Assembly: GCF_000719095.1 (NCBI RefSeq) | Contig: NZ_JOEH01000039.1 | Coordinates: 14,268 to 78,267 of the forward strand | Length of the DNA: 64,000 nt | Direction of reading: 5' to 3' | DNA from: Streptacidiphilus jeojiense | Lineage (GTDB): Bacteria; Actinomycetota; Actinomycetes; Streptomycetales; Streptomycetaceae | Shown here: in pieces, positions 19,777-28,380 of the stretch | Layout of the letters: each line of letters starts with the position of its first letter | How positions within the stretch are numbered: position 1 is the first letter of the stretch | Position numbers and translations under genes: made by a program | The notes under the pieces: model-generated | Seen by the model: the letters and a program-made list of their open reading frames with translations, nothing else | Databases searched by the model: none | What the model was told of the DNA's origin: nothing

Positions 19777-20361
19777 ATGACCGCGACGGTGCGCCGTTCC
19801 CGGCTCAGCAGTGAGCGGGAGGCCGAGCTCTACCAGGCTGTGATCGAGCTGGTGCGCGAGGTCGGGTACGAGGCCATGACCATGGACGCCGTCGCGGCCC
19901 GCAGCAAGTCCAGCAAGGCCACCCTGTACCGGCAGTGGCAGGGCAAGCCGGAGCTGGTGGCCGCCGCGATGCGGCACAACCGGCCGGTGAAGACCTCCGA
20001 CGTGGACACCGGCAGCCTGCGCGGTGACCTGCACCGGCTGGCCGACGAGGTCGGCGACGCGGCCGAGCACGACACCGCGTTCATGGGCGCCATCGGCCAT
20101 GCCGTGAGCACCAACCCGGACCTGGCGGCCGCCCTGCAGGAGATGTTGATCGACCCGGAGCGGGCCAAGCTGGAGGCCATGGTCCGGCGCGCGGTGGACC
20201 GCGGCGAGATCGCCGCGGACACCCCGGCCGTGGAGTTCTTCGCCCACATGATGCTGGGCGCGGTGATCGGCCGGAAGTTCCTGGAGGGCCGCTTCGCCGA
20301 CCGGGACTACCTGGCCCGCTACGTCGACGCGGTGGTCCTGCCCGCGCTCGGTGTTGCCTGA
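19777..20361 (+). CDS. TetR-family repressor
   Basis: 194 residues. The N-terminal helix-turn-helix domain spans about 15-58: ELYQAVIELVREVGYEAMTM, then DAVAARSKSSKATLYRQWQG. The C-terminal ligand domain is of the TetR_C type. The ATG follows GGGGAAGCG, 15 nt after the pseudouridine synthase stop, so read-through from upstream is possible. The MFS exporter gene begins 92 bp downstream behind two perfect inverted repeats, the obvious operators. The likely job is ligand-relieved repression of the exporter and possibly of nothing else, since no operator precedes the tetR gene itself. Confidence 0.88.
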   Translation: MTATVRRSRLSSEREAELYQAVIELVREVGYEAMTMDAVAARSKSSKATLYRQWQGKPELVAAAMRHNRPVKTSDVDTGSLRGDLHRLADEVGDAAEHDTAFMGAIGHAVSTNPDLAAALQEMLIDPERAKLEAMVRRAVDRGEIAADTPAVEFFAHMMLGAVIGRKFLEGRFADRDYLARYVDAVVLPALGVA

Positions 20362-20373
20362 CTCACACTCACG

Positions 20374-20403
20374 ACCTATCGAAACGCTTGAGTTTCGATA
20401 GGT
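20374..20403 (+). promoter_or_regulatory. Operator 1 for the TetR repressor
   Basis: Perfect inverted repeat ACCTATCGAAAC-GCTTGA-GTTTCGATAGGT, 12 bp arms and 6-nt centre. It covers the -35 element TTGAGT (20388-20393). Confidence 0.8.
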
Positions 20404-20416
20404 CGCGTTCTAAGGT
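20388..20416 (+). promoter_or_regulatory. Promoter of the MFS gene
   Basis: TTGAGT (20388-20393), 17-bp spacer, TAAGGT (20411-20416). The spacing is ideal for the main sigma factor, and it lies between the two operators. Confidence 0.7.
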
Positions 20417-20424
20417 GATCGGGT

Positions 20425-20439
20425 ACGAAACCGTTTCGT
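20425..20439 (+). promoter_or_regulatory. Operator 2 for the TetR repressor
   Basis: Perfect inverted repeat ACGAAAC-C-GTTTCGT just after the predicted transcription start. It shares the CGAAAC/GTTTCG half-sites with operator 1, with a 1-nt instead of a 6-nt centre. Confidence 0.65.
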
Positions 20440-20453
20440 TCGGAGAGAGACCC

Positions 20454-21947
20454 ATGACCCAGACCACCGTCGGCGCCCGCACCGACACCCCGTCCGGCGT
20501 GAAGCCTGCCTCCACGCACCGCTGGTGGGTGCTGGCCGTCATCGCCCTCGCCCAGCTGATGGTCGTGCTCGACGCGACCGTGATGAACATCGCGCTGCCC
20601 TCGGCCCAGCACGCGCTCGGCTTCAACGACAGCGACCGGCAGTGGGTCATCACCGCCTACTCGCTGGCCTTCGGCAGCCTGCTGCTGATCGGCGGACGCC
20701 TGGCCGACCTGATCGGCCGCAAGACCGTGTTCCTGGTCGGGGTGGTCGGCTTCGCCGTCGCCTCGGCGCTGGCCGGTGCGGCCGGCAACTTCGAGGTCCT
20801 GGTCATCGGACGGGCCCTGCAGGGCATGTTCGGCGCCCTGCTGGCACCCGCCGCCCTCTCCCTGCTCAACACCACCTTCACCGACGCCAAGGAGCGCGCC
20901 AAGGCCTTCGGCATCTACGGCGCCATCGCCGGCGCCGGCGGCGGCCTGGGGCTGCTGCTCGGCGGGCTGCTCACCGAGCACCTCAGCTGGCGCTGGACCC
21001 TCTACGTCAACCTGGTCTTCGCGGTGATCGCCCTGATCGGCGGCCTGATCCTGCTTAAGCCCGGCGCCCCGGCCGACCGCCCCAAGCTGGACATCCCCGG
21101 CACGCTGCTGGTCACCGCCGGGCTCTTCGGCCTGGTCTACGGCTTCTCCAACGCCGAGACGCACCACTGGTCCTCCCCGATGACCTGGGGCTTCCTGGTC
21201 GCCGGCGCCGTACTGGTCGCGGCCTTCGGCTGGTGGCAGACGCGTGCCTCGCACCCGCTGCTGCCGCTGCGGGTGCTGTTCGACCGCAACCGCGGCGCCT
21301 CGTTCCTGGCCGTCGGCATCTCCGGCGCGGGCATGTTCGGGGTGTTCCTGTTCCTGACCTACTACCTGCAGGTCTCGCGGCACTACACCCCGGTCAGCAC
21401 CGGCCTGGCGTTCCTGCCGATGATCGGTGCGCTGATCGTCACCGCGCAGATCTCCACCATCGTGCTGATCCCGCGGATCGGCCCCAAGCCGGTGGTCCCG
21501 CTGGGCATGGGCCTGGCGGCGGCCGGCATGGTGCTGCTCACCGGCCTCGGCATGAACAGCGGCTACGTCACCACGGTGCTGCCGGCGCTGGTGATCACCG
21601 GTCTGGGGCTGGGGCTGGTGATGCCCCCGGCGATGAGCCTGGCCACCGACCGGATCGACCCGGCGGACGCCGGCGTCGCCTCGGCGACGGTCAACACCAT
21701 GCAGCAGATCGGCGGCTCCATCGGCACCGCGCTGCTGAACACCCTCGCCTCCAGCGCCGCCACCAGCTACCTGGTCGGCAGGACGCCGAGCCCGACCGTG
21801 CTGGCCCAGGCGCAGCTGCACAGCTACAGCACCGCCTACTGGTGGTCGGCCGGGTTCTTCGTGGTCGGCCTGGTGCTCACCGGCGTGCTCTACCGCCGCG
21901 GGAAGATCTCGGTGGACCCGGACGCCCCGGCCGCCGTGCACATGTGA
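20454..21947 (+). CDS. MFS transporter, EmrB/QacA (DHA2, 14-helix) type
   Basis: Inner-membrane proton-driven drug exporter of 497 residues with about 14 hydrophobic helices. Motif A-like GGRLADLIGRKTVFLVG follows helix 2, and VVLDATVMNIALPSAQHAL in helix 1 is the DHA2 signature (LDxTVxNxALP). Motif C-like GAIAGAGGGLGLLLGGLL and SWRWTLYVNLVFAVI follow. ATG 20454 has GGAGAGAG close upstream. Expression is probably set by the preceding TetR protein; the substrate is unknown. A 21-bp-stem terminator follows. Confidence 0.92.
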   Translation: MTQTTVGARTDTPSGVKPASTHRWWVLAVIALAQLMVVLDATVMNIALPSAQHALGFNDSDRQWVITAYSLAFGSLLLIGGRLADLIGRKTVFLVGVVGFAVASALAGAAGNFEVLVIGRALQGMFGALLAPAALSLLNTTFTDAKERAKAFGIYGAIAGAGGGLGLLLGGLLTEHLSWRWTLYVNLVFAVIALIGGLILLKPGAPADRPKLDIPGTLLVTAGLFGLVYGFSNAETHHWSSPMTWGFLVAGAVLVAAFGWWQTRASHPLLPLRVLFDRNRGASFLAVGISGAGMFGVFLFLTYYLQVSRHYTPVSTGLAFLPMIGALIVTAQISTIVLIPRIGPKPVVPLGMGLAAAGMVLLTGLGMNSGYVTTVLPALVITGLGLGLVMPPAMSLATDRIDPADAGVASATVNTMQQIGGSIGTALLNTLASSAATSYLVGRTPSPTVLAQAQLHSYSTAYWWSAGFFVVGLVLTGVLYRRGKISVDPDAPAAVHM

Positions 21948-21955
21948 CGGAACGT

Positions 21956-22001
21956 CCGCCGGGCCCGTCCGCACCGATCTCGGTGCGGACGGGCCCGGCG
22001 G
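21956..22001 (+). terminator. Strong hairpin between convergent genes
   Basis: Perfect 21-bp inverted repeat (arms 21956-21976 and 21981-22001) with ATCT tetraloop, between the MFS stop and the end of the peptidase gene, so probably bidirectional. Confidence 0.85.
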
Positions 22002-22022
22002 TCTTCGTGGTTCAGCGGGCGG

Positions 22023-25000
22023 TCAGTAGCTGAACTGCTGGATCTGGGTCCCGTCGGGGCCGTAGGTCCAGCCGGTGCGGGTGGCCGGGTCGAGCTGGAC
22101 GGCCGGCTCGGTGGTCGCGTCGAAGGCCGAGCCGAACCCCTGGATGAAGTTGGAGTCGGACAGGGTCTTCAGTACGGCTCCGGTGCTGAGGTCGACCACG
22201 TCGAGCTGGCTCATCGCGTTGCTGTCGGTGGTCTGCGCGAACGGCTGGCCCAGCACCACCTTCCCCAGCGGAGTGCCGTAGGCCACCACCGCCACGTTGT
22301 GGACGCTGTCCACGGCGAAGGCCAGCGGGCTCTCCTGGCGCTGCGTCAGCGAACCGGCCGGGGCCAGCGTGGACTCGTCGAAGCCGACCAGGCCGGTGGT
22401 ACCGGGGAAGTTGACGCTGATCGCGGTGTAGCCCAACAGCCAGCTGCTGCCGCCGTTCTGCGAGGAGGCGAACTGGACCCCGCACCGGGTGGCGGACGTC
22501 GGCGCGTCCGTCACCGTCCCGGTGTCCAGGTCGACATCGGCCACCTGGGCGGTGCCCGGGCCGAAGCAGAGCCCGCCGCCGCCCAGGTGGGCCACCTGGA
22601 ACAGACCGGTGGAGCGGTCCACGTCCAGGCCGTAGAAGTAGGCGCCGCGCTTCTGGGCGGTGGTGGTGTCCAGCGCGACGGGGCTGCCCGCGGTGGCGGT
22701 GGACAGGTCCAGCGGGATCAGCTGGTCCACATTGCCCGGCTTGGCCCACACCAGCAGCGCGGCCCGGTGCCGGGCCGGGTCGACCCTGCCGCCTAGCAGG
22801 ATGTCCTGACTGCTCGTCAGAGTGATCGGGGAGCCGATCTCGGTGTCGCTGCCCAGGTCCCAGACCTCCACGCGCTGGGCCTTGCTGGAGACCCAGTGGG
22901 TCAGCAGCACGGTGTGGGCCACCGGGTCCACGCCCAGTACGCCGTAGCCGGCCGTCGCGGTGGTGTCGCTGGTGATCACCGCGCCGTACCGGCCGGTGGC
23001 CGGGTCGTAGTGGCGCACCGAGGTCCCGGTGCTGCCGGTGGAGCCGCTGACCGCGGCGACCGAGTCGGTACCCGCGGTGACGAAGTCGGTGACGGTGCCG
23101 CCGCCGGGGGCCGGCCCGTCGTCGACGATCAGTGCCGAGGACGGGGAGGCCTGCCCGGTCGCCGTGCCGTCCTTGTCGACCGGGACGATGCGGACGTTGT
23201 ACTGCACCGAGGTGGCCAGACCGAGCTTGAGCGCATCCAGCTCCACCGTGCCCGATCGGCCCGGCAGTTGCCGGTAGACCACCGAGCCGGTGTCGAAGCC
23301 GTCGCCGTCGCGGCCCACCCCGTTCTGGGCGGTGAAGGTGTTGAGCGAGCCGTAGAGGGTGGGGGCGGGGGCGGAGATCTCCAGCACCGCGCCGCGGGCG
23401 TTGTCAGTGCTGTAGTGCAGAGTGAACCCAGGAGCAGAACGGGTGACCGTGACGGTGTGTCCGGTCGGCTGTCCCGGGGCACCCAGGGTCGGCGCGTCCG
23501 GACGGCTGCTCGCAGCGGCCGCCTGCACCCGGATCGGGGCGAACTCCCCGTAGACCGGCGCCTGGGGCTGCTCGTTGTCCTGGATGATGCCGACGCCGTA
23601 GATCCCGCCGCCGCCGGTGAAGGCCGAGGCCGGGATGGTGACGGTGCCCTCGGTGGGGCTGAGCTGTGCGGTCCAGGCCGGGTTGAACAGCGGGGCCAGG
23701 GCCGGGTTCCAGTGGCCGACGGTGGAGAGCACCAGCTCCGGCGAGCTGACGTTCCTGACACCGGACAGGTCGTAGTGGACGGTGACGCTGTCGCCCGCCC
23801 TGGCCACGGTCCGGATGGTCGGCGCGGCGGCCTCGGTGACGGTGCCGTCGCTGGCGGTGAAGGTCAGCCGGCCGCTCTGCTCGGCGCTGCGGCCGTCGTG
23901 GTCGCGGACGGTGAAGGTGTAGTCGACGGTACGGGCGGTGGCGGCGACCACGGGAAGCCCGGCGGCAGTCAGCAGTTGGGCCGGGGTGGCCCGGATCGAG
24001 GGGGTGTCGGAATGGAAGGTGGTGCGGCCGACGGTGAGGGTGTAGTCGGCTTCCCGGCCTGCGCTCTTGTTCGGGTAGGAGATGTCGGCGGCGATGGTGA
24101 CCGGGCCGCTCAGGCCCTGGCCGGTGGCGTTGCCGTCGCCGTCCACCGGGCCGGCCAGGTCGACGGCGCCGGGGTCGGTGTACTCGACGAAGGTGCCGCC
24201 GAGGCCGCCGATGGTGACCCGGTGGGCCACCGAGATCCGGTCGATCACCGGGTCCTTGCCACCCTTGGCGCCCTTGGCGGTCGGCAGCAGGGACTCGACG
24301 GCGGCGGTCAGGTCCAGTTGCGGGCCGACCTGGAGGTCCTGGTCGATCTGGGCCGGGGTGCCGACCGGGCGGGCGGTGCGCACCAGCAGGTCGCGGATCT
24401 GATTGGGCGTCAGCGTGCGTCCGGTCAGCCGGGCGGTCTGCTGCACCACCGCCGCTGCTGCGGCGATCTCCGGGGCGGAGGCGGAGGTGCCGCCGCTGAG
24501 GAAGACGCCCACCGACTGGGCGGTGGAGCCGCTGTGCTCGAAGGCGGGGATGTTGTCGCTCGGCGCGGAGAGGTTGATCCGGGTGCCGAATCCCGAGGAG
24601 AAGTCCCCGGAGCCGCTGATCCGGGTCTCGGCCACGGTGGCCGCCGCCGAGGCGCCGTCGGCCAGGGTGTCGTCGGTGGTGCTGCCGCCGGCCGCGATGG
24701 CGCCGCTGTCCAGCACCTCGCTGGGGGTGGTGGAGGCCGCGTCGTCGTCGACGCTGGTGGTCGCGGAGGCGTTGCGGGTGACGTCGGTGGGCGTACTGCC
24801 GCCGTCGGGGCCCACCGAGGCCGGGGTGTAGAGGCGGGTGCCGTCGTTGGCGGACACCGTCACCGTGATGCCGTACCGGTGCACGATGGTGGCGATGATC
24901 GACTGCATCGCCGGGTCGTCCTCGAGGTAGCGCCCCGCGAAGCCGGTGGTGTCGGTGCCGAAGCCCAGGCTGGCGTTGATCACGTCGGGGCGCGGGGTCT

Positions 25001-26114
25001 GCCGGGCGGCGGCCAGCAGTGCGGTGCCGACCTGGTCCATGGTCGGCTCGCTCGGCACCACCAGGCGGTAGGAGGCTCCGGGGGCGATGCCGAGCAGGTC
25101 GGTCAGCCCGTCGCCGGTGTTCTCCGAGCGCTGCTGGTCGTGCGGCAGCGGCGACATGACGCCGAAGTCCAGCAGGATCTCGCCGTCGGTGGCGTCCTGG
25201 TTCTCGGTGGACCCGGTGGGGTCCAGGGTGCCGGAGGCGTCCGCGGTCCAGGTCGGGATCAGCGGCATCGAGGGGATGTCGAGGTAGCGCTGGCCGTTGC
25301 GGACCACGGTGGTGGGGCCGTTGGACTCGACGTAGGTGTCACCGGCGTCGGCCATCGACTGGTCGGTGAGGTCGCCGATCGAGACATTGGTGATGATCTC
25401 CCCGGTGCCGGGGAGCTGGCCGTAGCGGCTGGTCAGATCGGTGTAGGCACCCATGGCGTCGACACCGCCGGCGTTCAGCCAGCTCTCCAGGGAGGAGGTC
25501 AGCCCGTAGTTGGTGGGCAGTTGCGCGGTCGAGGGCGCGGAGGCGGCCTGCCGGGCCAGCTCGGCGGCGTCGGCATCGGCCGTGGTGGCCGCGGCTGCGG
25601 GCAGCCGGGTGGAGCCGCTGCTCATACCGGACACATAGCGGTTGGGCTCGGCGCTCACCACGCCGTCCACCGCGGCCAGTCGGGTCGCCGCGGCCGCCGA
25701 GTCGCGGTCGGCCAGGTCGGCGACGACCAGGTTCGCGGTGAGCGGGTGCAGCGCGGTGGCGTGCAGTCCGGCGAGGGCGGTGTTGAGGGCGGAACTGGAG
25801 GTGGGCGCGGTGCTGCGGGTCTTCCCGCTGGTCAGGGCGGTCTGCGGCGACAGCTGCAGGACGACCTGTCCGGGGACCACCTGTCCGGCCTTCTGGGCGG
25901 CGCCCTTGGCGGTGCCGGGCTTCCAGGCGCTGCCGAGGGCGGGTCGGCCCTCGGCAGCGGCCGGGGCGGACGCCTTGGGGGCGGCCGGCAGCGTCGGAGT
26001 GCCGGGAGCCGCCGGGGCGGCCGCGGCCAGACCGGTGGTGACGCTGATCAGCGCCCCGGTCACGGCGAGCAGGGCCAGCGCCCGGGTCGGCGCGCTGGAT
26101 ATGGACCAGTTCAT
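22023..26114 (-). CDS. Large secreted serine peptidase of the S8/S53 fold
   Basis: 1363 residues starting at ATG 26114. The signal peptide is residues 1-33 (TRALALLAVTGALISVTTGL, then AAAAP). Residues 80-160 look like an inhibitor prodomain (PGQVVLQLSPQ, GVVSAEPNRYV). The catalytic domain is about 200-600: GGTSASAPEIAAAAA with the nucleophile Ser at 544. The HGTHVAG block expected of subtilisins is absent; instead DGEILLDFGVM at 310-320 places Glu 312 and Asp 316 as in sedolisins, followed after an insert by LLGIAPGASYRLVV. GITVTVSANDG is near 415-425. From about 620 come Ig-like and beta-propeller-like segments. It is likely an extracellular protease with substrate-binding repeats. The 188-bp upstream gap is shared with a divergent regulator gene. 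Confidence 0.82.
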   Translation of the reverse strand: MNWSISSAPTRALALLAVTGALISVTTGLAAAAPAAPGTPTLPAAPKASAPAAAEGRPALGSAWKPGTAKGAAQKAGQVVPGQVVLQLSPQTALTSGKTRSTAPTSSSALNTALAGLHATALHPLTANLVVADLADRDSAAAATRLAAVDGVVSAEPNRYVSGMSSGSTRLPAAAATTADADAAELARQAASAPSTAQLPTNYGLTSSLESWLNAGGVDAMGAYTDLTSRYGQLPGTGEIITNVSIGDLTDQSMADAGDTYVESNGPTTVVRNGQRYLDIPSMPLIPTWTADASGTLDPTGSTENQDATDGEILLDFGVMSPLPHDQQRSENTGDGLTDLLGIAPGASYRLVVPSEPTMDQVGTALLAAARQTPRPDVINASLGFGTDTTGFAGRYLEDDPAMQSIIATIVHRYGITVTVSANDGTRLYTPASVGPDGGSTPTDVTRNASATTSVDDDAASTTPSEVLDSGAIAAGGSTTDDTLADGASAAATVAETRISGSGDFSSGFGTRINLSAPSDNIPAFEHSGSTAQSVGVFLSGGTSASAPEIAAAAAVVQQTARLTGRTLTPNQIRDLLVRTARPVGTPAQIDQDLQVGPQLDLTAAVESLLPTAKGAKGGKDPVIDRISVAHRVTIGGLGGTFVEYTDPGAVDLAGPVDGDGNATGQGLSGPVTIAADISYPNKSAGREADYTLTVGRTTFHSDTPSIRATPAQLLTAAGLPVVAATARTVDYTFTVRDHDGRSAEQSGRLTFTASDGTVTEAAAPTIRTVARAGDSVTVHYDLSGVRNVSSPELVLSTVGHWNPALAPLFNPAWTAQLSPTEGTVTIPASAFTGGGGIYGVGIIQDNEQPQAPVYGEFAPIRVQAAAASSRPDAPTLGAPGQPTGHTVTVTRSAPGFTLHYSTDNARGAVLEISAPAPTLYGSLNTFTAQNGVGRDGDGFDTGSVVYRQLPGRSGTVELDALKLGLATSVQYNVRIVPVDKDGTATGQASPSSALIVDDGPAPGGGTVTDFVTAGTDSVAAVSGSTGSTGTSVRHYDPATGRYGAVITSDTTATAGYGVLGVDPVAHTVLLTHWVSSKAQRVEVWDLGSDTEIGSPITLTSSQDILLGGRVDPARHRAALLVWAKPGNVDQLIPLDLSTATAGSPVALDTTTAQKRGAYFYGLDVDRSTGLFQVAHLGGGGLCFGPGTAQVADVDLDTGTVTDAPTSATRCGVQFASSQNGGSSWLLGYTAISVNFPGTTGLVGFDESTLAPAGSLTQRQESPLAFAVDSVHNVAVVAYGTPLGKVVLGQPFAQTTDSNAMSQLDVVDLSTGAVLKTLSDSNFIQGFGSAFDATTEPAVQLDPATRTGWTYGPDGTQIQQFSY

Positions 26115-26302
26115 TCAAGTCCCTTCGGGCAATTCGGGATCGGGGCGCCGCCTGGCTCTGGGATTCGCTCGGAGGGTGCGATTCCGGCAACTGCGTGGCA
26201 GCAACTTGTCAGGTGCGCGAGATGTGGCACAAGATGGCCAGCTGACGGATAGTCGCCAAGCGGCGCAAGTACGCCAGATGGACCCGACAAGTGAGGTCAG
26301 CC

Positions 26303-27271
26303 GTGTTCGAGTCGGTGGGACTCCCGGAGCCCGATGGTGCGGTCTACGCCGCCCTGGTCGCACATCCGCAGGTGACGGCGACCGAGTTGGGGCAGCTCTG
26401 CGGCCTTTCGCCGACCCTGACCGGGCGCTCGCTGGCGCGGTTGGTGCGGGCCGGCATCGCCAGCCGGATCTCCGGACGGACCGTCACCTTCCTCGCCGCG
26501 GCGCCCGATGTGGCCATCGGATCGCTGATCGGCCAGCAGGAGGAGGTGCTGCGGCAGGCCAGGTCGGAGGTCCACTCCCTGATGGAGACCTACCGGGAGG
26601 CCTCCCGCTACACCCACCCCGCTCAGTCGGTGGAGGTGCTGACCGGGCGGGAGAACATCGGCCACCGGGTCAACCAGCTCCAGGAGGGCGCCCGCGAGCA
26701 GGTCCGCGGCTTCGACCGGCCGCCGTACCTGAACCACCCCGGGTTCAACCTGCGCCGGGTGCGGCGCCGGCTGCGGGAGGGGATCGGCTACCGGGTCATC
26801 TACAGCCGTGAGGCGGTGGCCTGGCCGCAACGGCTGGAGAACGACATCCTGGTGAGCTGCGCGGAGGGCGAACAGGCCCGGGTGCGACCCGAGTTGCCGA
26901 TGAAAATGATCATGGCGGACGCCCGGCAGGCGGTCATCCCGATCGGGGCCGAGGAGCACGCGGTGGAGGCGGCCTACGTCATCCACCCGTCCTCGCTGCT
27001 GGACGCGCTGGTCACGCTCTTCGAGGCGGAGTGGGAGCGGGCCGTGCCGATCCGGGCCACCGACGCCCCGCACGGCGAGTCGGCCCCCGACGACGACAGC
27101 CGCCGGCTGCTGGCGCTGCTCGCCTCCGGCCTCACCGACGAGGCCATCGCCCGCTCGCTGGGCTGGAGCTTCCGCACCACCCAGCGCCGACTGCAGCGGC
27201 TGATGCGGGAGTTGAGCGCGACCACCCGCTTCCAGGCCGGAATGGCGGCCCGGGAGCGGGGGTGGCTGTAG
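26303..27271 (+). CDS. TrmB/LuxR-type transcriptional regulator
   Basis: 322 residues. The N-terminal winged helix (about 1-60) reads GLPEPDGAVYAALVAHPQVT and LGQLCGLSPTLTGRSLARLV, TrmB-like. A helical linker and a PLD-like middle domain (SVEVLTGRENIGHRVNQLQE, GIGYRVIYSREAVAWPQRLE) follow. The C-terminal HTH reads RLLALLASGLTDEAIARSLG then WSFRTTQRRLQRLM, LuxR-like. Such N-TrmB/C-LuxR regulators often control neighbouring secreted enzymes in actinobacteria. It is divergent from the big peptidase gene. An inverted pair ACTTGTC (26204-26210) and GACAAGT (26286-26292) lies in the shared gap. GTG 26303 is chosen for the GAGG just upstream; GTG 26291 is also possible. Confidence 0.8.
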   Translation: MFESVGLPEPDGAVYAALVAHPQVTATELGQLCGLSPTLTGRSLARLVRAGIASRISGRTVTFLAAAPDVAIGSLIGQQEEVLRQARSEVHSLMETYREASRYTHPAQSVEVLTGRENIGHRVNQLQEGAREQVRGFDRPPYLNHPGFNLRRVRRRLREGIGYRVIYSREAVAWPQRLENDILVSCAEGEQARVRPELPMKMIMADARQAVIPIGAEEHAVEAAYVIHPSSLLDALVTLFEAEWERAVPIRATDAPHGESAPDDDSRRLLALLASGLTDEAIARSLGWSFRTTQRRLQRLMRELSATTRFQAGMAARERGWL

Positions 27272-27289
27272 CAGCGGTCAGCGCTGTTG

Positions 27290-27490
27290 TCAGCGGTCGC
27301 GGCGGCGGGAACTGCGGGTGCGGCGCCAGGAGAAGGGACCGGGGAGGTCCACCGACTCGGTCCGCTGTCCCCGGTTGTTGACGGTGTAGTGCTCGTGCCG
27401 GCCGCCCGCGCTCAGCGACAGCGAATGACGGTTGATGTTGAGTCGGACACCGGGGAAGATCGGGAAGGACTTGTGGAAGCGGATGGGCAT
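27290..27490 (-). CDS. Small DUF4236-like protein
   Basis: 66 residues starting MPIRFHKSFPIFPGVRLNIN, then RHSLSLSAGGR. The MPxRFxKSxxxxPGVRLNxxxxGxSxSxG pattern is that of DUF4236 proteins, short basic proteins of unknown role. The C-terminus SWRRTRSSRRRDR is highly basic. ATG 27490 follows GAGGGAG; an upstream in-frame codon at 27505 has no site. It converges with the regulator gene, 18 bp between stops. Confidence 0.7.
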   Translation of the reverse strand: MPIRFHKSFPIFPGVRLNINRHSLSLSAGGRHEHYTVNNRGQRTESVDLPGPFSWRRTRSSRRRDR

Positions 27491-27587
27491 CTGAGGCTCC
27501 CTCACCTGTTCACACCTGGACGGATACGCAGGCTCGTCTGCCCCGTCGAAGCGGATTCACCGACGTGGCAAGGGGTATTGACCGGGC

Positions 27588-27908
27588 ATGGCAGAGATCT
27601 TGGTTGAGGAGAACTTCGTCCGCATCGACGGGGACGACATGAACGCCCTGTTGAACATCCTGGACGCGGTTGATCTGGAGGCGGAGCCGACGGCGCCGCG
27701 TGACAACGACACCGGTGTCCGCTGGCAGCTCGCGGTGCACTGGCTGCCCTCCGCCCCGCCGAGCGCCGAGCGGCTGACCACCCTCGCCGGGGCCTTCGCC
27801 GAGATCCACGCCCATTTCGTGCTGGAGGGGAAGGTGCCGCCGGCGCGGGTCATCCTCTACGGGCGGGAGTCGGAGGCCATCCACATCTTCGAGCCCGAGG
27901 CGGCCTAG
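27588..27908 (+). CDS. Conserved hypothetical protein
   Basis: 106 residues, acidic, soluble. It begins MAEILVEENFVRIDGDDMNA and ends SEAIHIFEPEAA, with an ordered-looking mixed alpha/beta pattern and no motif that I recognise. The ATG is preceded by AAGGGG 13 nt upstream and by TATTGA with 6 nt between, so a leaderless start is possible. It is divergent from the DUF4236 gene across 97 bp and convergent with the DUF952 gene. Function unknown. Confidence 0.65.
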   Translation: MAEILVEENFVRIDGDDMNALLNILDAVDLEAEPTAPRDNDTGVRWQLAVHWLPSAPPSAERLTTLAGAFAEIHAHFVLEGKVPPARVILYGRESEAIHIFEPEAA

Positions 27909-27931
27909 CCGGGGGTCCGGCTCGGGGCGGC

Positions 27932-28288
27932 TCAGCTCCAGGCGGCGAGGGTGGCCCAGCGGCCCGCGGTGTCGCGTTCGACCTCCAGCATCCCGGCGAC
28001 GGCGGAGCGGTTGACCGGGCCGTAGATGTGCGGGAACAGCGTGGTGCCCGGGGTGCCGGGCGGCGGAGCGGGCGCCGCGGCCTCCCAGCGGACCGGGGAG
28101 TCCAGGGCGTCCTCGTCTATCAGCAGGACCATCAGCGGTCCCTGGGTGCCGGCGAAGCGGTCGTTGGCCACGGCCAGGACCGACTTCTCGTCCGGCGAGC
28201 AGTGGATGAAGCCCTCCAACGCCAGCGAGGCCGTGGCGTAGGGGCGGTCGGGGTGCGCCAGCCAGCCGTCGAGCGTCGTCAGGTGCAT
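27932..28288 (-). CDS. DUF952 family protein
   Basis: 118 residues. The sequence ATASLALEGFIHCSPDEKSV and the FPHIYGPVNRSAV segment are the two conserved blocks of DUF952 (an ADP-ribosyltransferase-like small fold). The Arg of other members in the first block (GFIHxS) is not obvious, and HIYGP is intact. ATG 28288 is preferred over ATG 28294 because the AGGAG would overlap the latter. It converges with the preceding gene (23 bp) and is divergent from the M24 peptidase gene. The substrate is unknown. Confidence 0.82.
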   Translation of the reverse strand: MHLTTLDGWLAHPDRPYATASLALEGFIHCSPDEKSVLAVANDRFAGTQGPLMVLLIDEDALDSPVRWEAAAPAPPPGTPGTTLFPHIYGPVNRSAVAGMLEVERDTAGRWATLAAWS

Positions 28289-28380
28289 AATCATCTCCTC
28301 TTTCTACCCGATCCCCGCCGCTCCGGATCACCCCTTGCGCAGACTGGCAGCGGACCGGACCGCATGGTGGACTGGGCCGC

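Noticed and set aside
20388..20453. In-frame extension of the MFS gene to 20388
   Set aside because: It would put the start inside the operator and promoter; ATG 20454 has a ribosome-binding site.
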